NCBI RefSeq assembly: GCF_900094565.1
Contig: NZ_FMAF01000045.1
Location: 1-38,107, forward strand
Direction of reading: 5' to 3'
Length of the DNA stretch: 38,107 nucleotides
Origin: Martinezella lusitana
Lineage (GTDB): Bacteria > Pseudomonadota > Alphaproteobacteria > Rhizobiales > Rhizobiaceae
The notes beneath the pieces were generated by a model that worked only from the letters and a program-made list of their open reading frames with translations, was not told the DNA's origin and made no database searches. Positions 33,731-38,107 of this stretch are shown one piece after another. Made by a program: the position numbers and the translations under genes. Every line of letters begins with the position of its first letter. The first letter of the stretch is position 1.

Positions 33731-33880
33731 ATGTTTTCAGTACCTGCATGCATTCGCGACGACCATGAAATCGGGCTGATTTTCGTCGCTGTCTGCCTGA
33801 TAGGCAGACTCGCCACCATGCTCCTCCTCGGGCCGAGCAGCTGGCCTCTGGCCCTGGAAAAAGTCGAAGCCCAAGCCTAG
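33731..33880 (+). CDS. Possible small membrane protein, 49 residues
   Basis: The open frame starts at ATG 33731 after GAGAGCGAG. A hydrophobic segment (IGLIFVAVCLIGRLATMLLL) could span the membrane, and codon use after the first ten codons matches that of real genes here. Its stop overlaps the marR stop on the other strand. Upstream, TAGATAAT (33683-33690) is promoter-like, and TTGA-N8-TCAA lies at 33689-33704. No family recognised. The rest of the 343-base gap between the dipeptidase and marR holds nothing else I can support. Confidence 0.35.
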   Translation: MFSVPACIRDDHEIGLIFVAVCLIGRLATMLLLGPSSWPLALEKVEAQA

Positions 33881-34293
33881 AGATGCCTGGAGTTTTCCAG
33901 GATGCGCCGGATATATTCCAGGAGCAGCTCGCGCTCGAAACTGCGGAAATCCTTTAGAAGGTCCGTGTCGGCAGCCATTGCGGCCTCGATGGCCTCAGCC
34001 TGTATGGCGGCGGCCTTGTCGGTCAGAAAGATCAATTGCGCCCGTTTGTCGGAGGGATGCGGCCGACGTTCCACCAATCCGTCGCGCTCCATGCGGGACA
34101 GCGTATTGGCCATGGTCGCCTGCTCGATATCGACCCTCTCCAGCAATTGTTTCTGTGTCAGTCCGTCCTCGGACCACAATTCAAGAAGGATCGGAAACTG
34201 GCCGGGAGAAAAACCAAGCTTAGCCGCGCGTTGTTGTAACGCGCGAGCGAATCCCTTTGCCATTTGACTGGCGAGGTAGGCCGCGGAGTCCAT
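33877..34293 (-). CDS. MarR family transcriptional regulator
   Basis: This 138-residue winged helix-turn-helix protein reads KLGFSPGQFPILLELWSEDG then LTQKQLLERVDIEQATMANT, LSRMERDGLVERRPHPSDKR (wing, with the conserved D-R in SDKRAQ) and a C-terminal dimerisation helix. I chose ATG 34293: GGGA precedes it, and the predicted promoter would make the upstream ATG at 34308 almost leaderless. The gene sits between the small membrane ORF and the sRNA locus, the same neighbourhood (marR-like gene, sRNAs, polA) known for AbcR loci. The regulated genes are unknown. Confidence 0.9.
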   Translation of the reverse strand: MDSAAYLASQMAKGFARALQQRAAKLGFSPGQFPILLELWSEDGLTQKQLLERVDIEQATMANTLSRMERDGLVERRPHPSDKRAQLIFLTDKAAAIQAEAIEAAMAADTDLLKDFRSFERELLLEYIRRILENSRHL

Positions 34294-34315
34294 CCGATTA
34301 AATCCCATGATTGCA

Positions 34316-34344
34316 AGTATGCCGATAATTCAAAACCAAGACAA
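34316..34344 (-). promoter_or_regulatory. Predicted marR promoter
   Basis: On the minus strand TTGTCT (34344-34339) and CATACT (34321-34316) are 17 bases apart. Transcription would begin near 34309. Confidence 0.5.
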
Positions 34345-34428
34345 TCAGCAAATCTTGGGTGGGGACGGGTCTGAGGTCGGCAACTTCGCCGAAGCTTTTT
34401 ACACGCTTTAGGCGCAGTTTTCTTAACG

Positions 34429-34552
34429 AAAAAGCCGCCATGGCCTGGAGGGCACCATGGCGGCTTAGAAAAGGGCGGACAAAGGCCCGGAGAGGGGATA
34501 GGCCTTTGTCCAAGTCTGACATGGCGGGGGACAGGCCGGGTGTCAGACCCTC
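34429..34552 (-). ncRNA. AbcR-like (alpha-r15 family) trans-acting small RNA
   Basis: Minus-strand transcript of about 120 bases with three stem-loops. SL1 is GTCTGACA/TGTCAGAC (34548-34514). SL2 is GGACAAAGGCC/GCCTTTGTCC (34511-34477). SL3 is a terminator, AAGCCGCCATGG/CCATGGCGGCTT ending in a T-run (34466-34429). Each loop is C-rich and complementary to ribosome-binding sites: CCCCC, CCCCTCTCC and CCCTCC. In Sinorhizobium and Agrobacterium the AbcR sRNAs, which repress ABC transporter mRNAs with Hfq, lie beside polA next to a marR-type gene, as here. Only one copy is evident, where those genera have two. I could not assign its promoter. The remaining 34560-34729 is AT-rich leader of polA. 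Confidence 0.7.
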
Positions 34553-34729
34553 GGCGTAACAATCGCCGGTGAGTATGATTTGTGATTTCAAATATGGTTT
34601 TTCAAGGGAATCTGCAGATTAGATTGATTAAAACTTAGTAACGTTTCGGTGAGAGATTTGGCCCCTCGCGACCTCTCGAAATAGAAGTTTATATGGACGT
34701 TCCAGGTGCGCCACGCTATCCATGCTTCC

Positions 34730-37700
34730 ATGAAAAAAGGTGATCATCTCTTCCTCGTCGACGGTTCCGGCTTCATTTTCCGAGCCTTTCACGCCCTGCC
34801 GCCGCTGACCCGTAAGTCCGACGGATTGCCTGTCGGCGCCGTCTCCGGTTTCTGCAACATGCTGTGGAAGCTTTTGACCTCGGCGCGCGATACATCGGTG
34901 GGCGTCACCCCGACGCATTTCGCCGTGATCTTCGATTATTCCTCGAAGACCTTTCGCAAGGAAATTTTCCCAGACTACAAGGCAAACCGCTCGGCCCCGC
35001 CGGAAGAGCTGATCCCACAATTTGGCCTCATCCGCCAGGCGACCCGCGCCTTTAACCTGCCCTGCATCGAGACTGACGGCTTCGAGGCCGACGACATCAT
35101 CGCCACCTATGCGCGCCAGGCCGAGACCACCGGCGCCGATGTCACCATCATCTCGTCCGACAAGGACCTGATGCAGCTCGTCACTCCTGCGGTCCACATG
35201 TATGACAGCATGAAGGACAAGCAGATCGGCATTCCCGATGTCATCGAGAAATGGGGCGTGACGCCGGACAAGATGATCGACCTGCAGGCCATGACCGGCG
35301 ATTCGGTCGACAACGTCCCCGGCATCCCCGGCATCGGCCCGAAGACGGCGGCGCAGCTTCTGGAAGAATTCGGCGATCTCGATACGCTGCTTGCCCGTGC
35401 CGAGGAAATCAAACAGCAGAAGCGCCGCGAGAACATCATTGCCAATGCCGATTTGGCTAGGATCTCCCGCCGGCTGGTGACGCTCAGGACCGATGTGCCG
35501 CTGGACCTTGAGCTCGACGCACTCGTCCTCGAGCCGCAGAACGGCCCGAAGCTGATCGGCTTCCTGAAGGCGATGGAGTTCACCTCGCTGACGCGCCGCG
35601 TCGCCGACGCCTGCGATTGCGATCCCGCCGCGATCGAACCGTCCGAGGTCAAGGTCGAACTTGGTGACACCGCGCATGGCCCGGATCTCGATGTCGCAGA
35701 CAATGTCGAGCTCGTTGCCGGCAGCACGGTTATGGTCGAGGGTTCCTCCGTACCGGCGCCGGCGGTCAAGCCGCGTTTAGCTGTCGAGGGGCTGACCGAG
35801 CCGACCGAACTTGCCAATGCGCGCGCGGCAGGTTTCGCCACCGCGCCGATCGATCATTCGAAATATGTCACCATCCGCGATATTGCCACCCTCGACCAAT
35901 GGATCGCGGATGCGCGCGAGACCGGCATCGTCGCCTTCGATACGGAGACGACGTCGCTCGATGTCATGCAGGCCGAAATCGTCGGCTTTTCGCTGGCGAT
36001 CGCCGACAACCGCAACGACCCTTCGGGTGCCTCCATCCGCGCCGCTTATGTGCCCCTCAGCCACAAGACCGGCGTTGGCGACCTGCTCGGCGGCGGGCTC
36101 GCCGACAATCAGATTCCGTTGCGCGATGCCCTGGCGAGATTGAAGGATCTGCTGGAGGATGTCTCCATCCTCAAGATCGCGCAGAACCTGAAATACGACT
36201 ACCTATTGATGAAGCGCTATGGCATCGAGACCAAGGCCTTCGACGACACGATGCTGCTCTCCTATGTGCTCGACGGCGGCTCCAACGCCGCGCACGGCAT
36301 GGACAGCCTGTCCGAACGCTGGCTCGGCCATAAGCCGATTGCTTATAAGGATGTGGCCGGCAGCGGCAAATCCAACATCACCTTCGACCTTGTCGATATC
36401 GACCGCGCGACGGCTTATGCCGCCGAGGATGCCGACGTGACGCTGCGCCTCTGGCTGGTGCTGAAGCCGCGGCTTACGGCGGAAAAGCTCTCAGCCGTCT
36501 ATGAGCGACTGGAGCGGCCTCTGGTGCCCGTGCTCGCCCATATGGAAGAGCGCGGCATCACCATCGACCGGCAGATCCTGTCGCGGCTTTCCGGCGAGCT
36601 GGCGCAGGGTGCCGCGCGGCTGGAGGACGAGATCTACACGCTGGCCGGCGAACGCTTCAATATCGGCTCTCCGAAACAGCTTGGCGATATCCTCTTCGGC
36701 AAAATGGGATTGGCCGGCGGCAGCAAGACCAAAACAGGCCAATGGTCGACCTCGGCGCAGGTGCTGGAAGACCTGGCGGCGGCCGGTTTCGAGCTGCCGC
36801 GCAAGATCGTCGACTGGCGTCAGCTCACCAAGCTGAAATCGACCTATACAGACGCGCTGCCGGGCTATGTCCATCCGGAAACGAAGCGCGTCCACACCTC
36901 CTATTCGCTGGCATCGACCACGACCGGGCGCCTGTCCTCGTCCGAGCCGAACCTGCAGAATATTCCGGTGCGCACGGCGGAAGGCCGCAAGATCCGTACG
37001 GCCTTCATCTCGACCCCCGGCCATAAGCTGGTTTCGGCCGATTACAGCCAGATCGAGCTGCGCGTGCTCGCGCATGTCGCCAATATTCCGCAGCTGAAGC
37101 AGGCCTTCGAGGATGGTATCGACATTCACGCCATGACGGCGTCGGAGATGTTCGGCGTGCCGGTGGAGGGCATGCCGAGCGATGTGCGCCGCCGCGCCAA
37201 GGCGATCAACTTCGGCATCATCTACGGCATCTCGGCTTTCGGGTTGGCCAACCAGCTTTCCATCGAGCGCTCGGAAGCGGGCGACTATATCAAGAAGTAT
37301 TTCGAGCGCTTCCCGGGCATTCGCGATTACATGGACGGCACGAAGCAAACCGCGCGCGACAAGGGCTATGTCGAGACGATCTTCGGTCGTCGCATCCATT
37401 TCCCGGAGATCCGCTCCTCCAATCCTTCCGTGCGTGCCTTCAACGAACGCGCCTCGATCAACGCACCGATCCAGGGCTCGGCCGCCGATGTCATTCGTCG
37501 CGCGATGATCAAGATGGAGCCGGCGCTGACCGCAGCCGGCCTCGGCGATCGTGTGCGCATGCTGCTGCAGGTGCATGACGAACTGATTTTCGAAGTCGAG
37601 GATGCAGATGTCGAGCGCACGACGCCGATCATCGTCTCGGTCATGGAAAATGCCGCCATGCCGGCCGTGGACATGGCTGTGCCTCTGAAGGTCGATGCAC

Positions 37701-37732
37701 GCGCCGCCAACAATTGGGACGAAGCGCACTGA
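34730..37732 (+). CDS. polA: DNA polymerase I
   Basis: This 1000-residue polymerase serves repair and Okazaki-fragment processing. The 5'-nuclease domain fills residues 1-290 (FLVDGSGFIFRAFHAL, DGFEADDIIATYA, GDSVDNVPGIPGIGPKTA). The 3'-5' exonuclease domain keeps its acidic motifs FDTETTSLD (about 402), NLKYDYLLM (about 486) and YAAEDADVTLRL (about 563), so proofreading should be active. Polymerase motifs A (DYSQIELRVLAH, about 770), B (KAINFGIIYGIS, about 823) and C (LLQVHDELIFE, about 946) are intact. ATG 34730 gives the family N-terminus; a GTG eight codons upstream is unlikely. An IS630-family element lies only 28 bases after the stop. Confidence 0.97.
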   Translation: MKKGDHLFLVDGSGFIFRAFHALPPLTRKSDGLPVGAVSGFCNMLWKLLTSARDTSVGVTPTHFAVIFDYSSKTFRKEIFPDYKANRSAPPEELIPQFGLIRQATRAFNLPCIETDGFEADDIIATYARQAETTGADVTIISSDKDLMQLVTPAVHMYDSMKDKQIGIPDVIEKWGVTPDKMIDLQAMTGDSVDNVPGIPGIGPKTAAQLLEEFGDLDTLLARAEEIKQQKRRENIIANADLARISRRLVTLRTDVPLDLELDALVLEPQNGPKLIGFLKAMEFTSLTRRVADACDCDPAAIEPSEVKVELGDTAHGPDLDVADNVELVAGSTVMVEGSSVPAPAVKPRLAVEGLTEPTELANARAAGFATAPIDHSKYVTIRDIATLDQWIADARETGIVAFDTETTSLDVMQAEIVGFSLAIADNRNDPSGASIRAAYVPLSHKTGVGDLLGGGLADNQIPLRDALARLKDLLEDVSILKIAQNLKYDYLLMKRYGIETKAFDDTMLLSYVLDGGSNAAHGMDSLSERWLGHKPIAYKDVAGSGKSNITFDLVDIDRATAYAAEDADVTLRLWLVLKPRLTAEKLSAVYERLERPLVPVLAHMEERGITIDRQILSRLSGELAQGAARLEDEIYTLAGERFNIGSPKQLGDILFGKMGLAGGSKTKTGQWSTSAQVLEDLAAAGFELPRKIVDWRQLTKLKSTYTDALPGYVHPETKRVHTSYSLASTTTGRLSSSEPNLQNIPVRTAEGRKIRTAFISTPGHKLVSADYSQIELRVLAHVANIPQLKQAFEDGIDIHAMTASEMFGVPVEGMPSDVRRRAKAINFGIIYGISAFGLANQLSIERSEAGDYIKKYFERFPGIRDYMDGTKQTARDKGYVETIFGRRIHFPEIRSSNPSVRAFNERASINAPIQGSAADVIRRAMIKMEPALTAAGLGDRVRMLLQVHDELIFEVEDADVERTTPIIVSVMENAAMPAVDMAVPLKVDARAANNWDEAH

Positions 37733-37760
37733 GGCAATGTCCGGCCCGGCGAAGAGATTA

Positions 37761-38107
37761 GAGCGTTTCAAGTTTTGACGGAAGCGTATCCTGCGTTTGT
37801 GAAGTAGTTTGCGCATTCGTCCGACTTGATGGTGTCGGCAAGGTATCCGAGCTGCCGCCAAGTGTCGTCGCTGGTTCTCATTTGGGCTTGGCGCATCCAA
37901 TGTTTGATCTTGGCGAAGGCCTGCTCGATCGGATTGAGGTCGGGCGAATATTTCGGCAGGAACCATAATCTGGCGCCGACTGCCTTGATGGCATCGCGAG
38001 TGGCCTTGGCTTTGTGGGAGCCAAGATTGTCGAGGATAACGATGTCGCCGGGTTTGAGGGTCGGGATCAACTGTTGTCGGACATAGGCTCCGAAACATTC
38101 ACCATTG
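37761..38107 (-). mobile_element. IS630-family insertion sequence, one end (continues past window)
   Basis: The element end begins GAGCGTTTCAAGTTTTGACG directly after TA (37759-37760), the target dinucleotide duplicated by IS630/Tc1-mariner elements. It contains the C-terminal part of the transposase gene. The other end is outside the window, so completeness is unknown. Confidence 0.8.
37768..38107 (-). CDS. IS630-family transposase, C-terminal part (truncated by window edge)
   Basis: About 112 residues of the DDE transposase are visible, starting NGECFGAYVRQQL at the window edge. The second catalytic Asp is in IVILDNLGSHKA and the third acidic residue in LPKYSPDLNPIEQAFAKIKH, both hallmarks of IS630 transposases. 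The stop codon lies seven bases inside the element end. The N-terminal helix-turn-helix and first Asp are not in the window. The visible part has no frameshift, so the element may be recent. Confidence 0.88.
   Translation of the reverse strand, partial: NGECFGAYVRQQLIPTLKPGDIVILDNLGSHKAKATRDAIKAVGARLWFLPKYSPDLNPIEQAFAKIKHWMRQAQMRTSDDTWRQLGYLADTIKSDECANYFTNAGYASVKT

Noticed and set aside
34309..34428. A second tandem AbcR copy next to the first
   Set aside because: I searched for another three-hairpin structure with a T-run on the minus strand and found only the marR promoter and a small TTCGCCGAA hairpin.
36491..38098. Minus-strand open frame of 535 codons antisense to polA and running through the IS end
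   Set aside because: Shadow of polA codon bias; it reads the IS630 region in a different frame from the real transposase.

Overview
The window is a high-GC alphaproteobacterial chromosome segment, almost certainly from Rhizobium or a close Rhizobiaceae relative. The signs are an initiator tRNA of rhizobial type, a MucR/Ros regulator, RIME-like intergenic repeats, a RirA-type iron box, and a marR-family gene, a structured small RNA locus and polA in the order known from sinorhizobia and agrobacteria. All names come from reading motifs and gene order by eye; no database search was run.

Layout. (1) 1-276: a tandem array of short hairpins leads into tRNA-fMet, probably the tail of an rRNA operon lying outside the window. 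(2) 490-7401: a four-gene polyamine/iron-type ABC importer on the minus strand diverges from an adenine-deaminase-like amidohydrolase and a TIM-barrel isomerase-like enzyme on the plus strand. This looks like an uptake-and-catabolism cluster for an unidentified compound. (3) 7402-9851: an EAL phosphodiesterase, a protein ending in a Fis-type helix-turn-helix, and a MucR zinc-finger regulator. (4) 10123-14868: a PiT phosphate permease, a small secreted GCG/CRPN protein, and a cobalt-uptake operon (cbtB, cbtA and an unknown third gene) behind a cobalamin riboswitch, diverging from a histidine-phosphatase gene. (5) 14932-21842: cytochrome bo3 ubiquinol oxidase cyoABCD with a SURF1 assembly factor, and a divergent MFS transporter. 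(6) 21899-23981: lrgAB and a divergent LysR gene. (7) 24101-29198: an Fbp-type ferric iron ABC transporter under a probable RirA site, followed by an M20 amidohydrolase. (8) 29300-33533: adenine deaminase, nucleoside hydrolase and an M20 dipeptidase. (9) 33731-38107: a possible small membrane protein, a MarR regulator, an AbcR-like sRNA locus, polA, and the end of an IS630-family insertion sequence that runs off the window.

The genes form compact operons joined by ATGA overlaps or very short gaps (ABC importer, cbtA to the third gene, cyoCD, lrgAB, fbpBC, nucleoside hydrolase-ade). Two functional themes recur. One is metal handling: cobalt, iron and terminal-oxidase metals. The other is purine-like nitrogen metabolism: two distinct members of the adenine deaminase family lie about 23 kb apart, one beside a nucleoside hydrolase and one beside an importer.

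The most useful leads are: the divergent importer/amidohydrolase/isomerase cluster; the AbcR-like sRNA beside polA; the covarying hairpin array next to tRNA-fMet; RIME-like repeats whose ends supply stop codons for three genes; the twin TTCCC-N8-GGGAA dyads upstream of cyo; and the unknown exported protein in the riboswitch-controlled cobalt operon.
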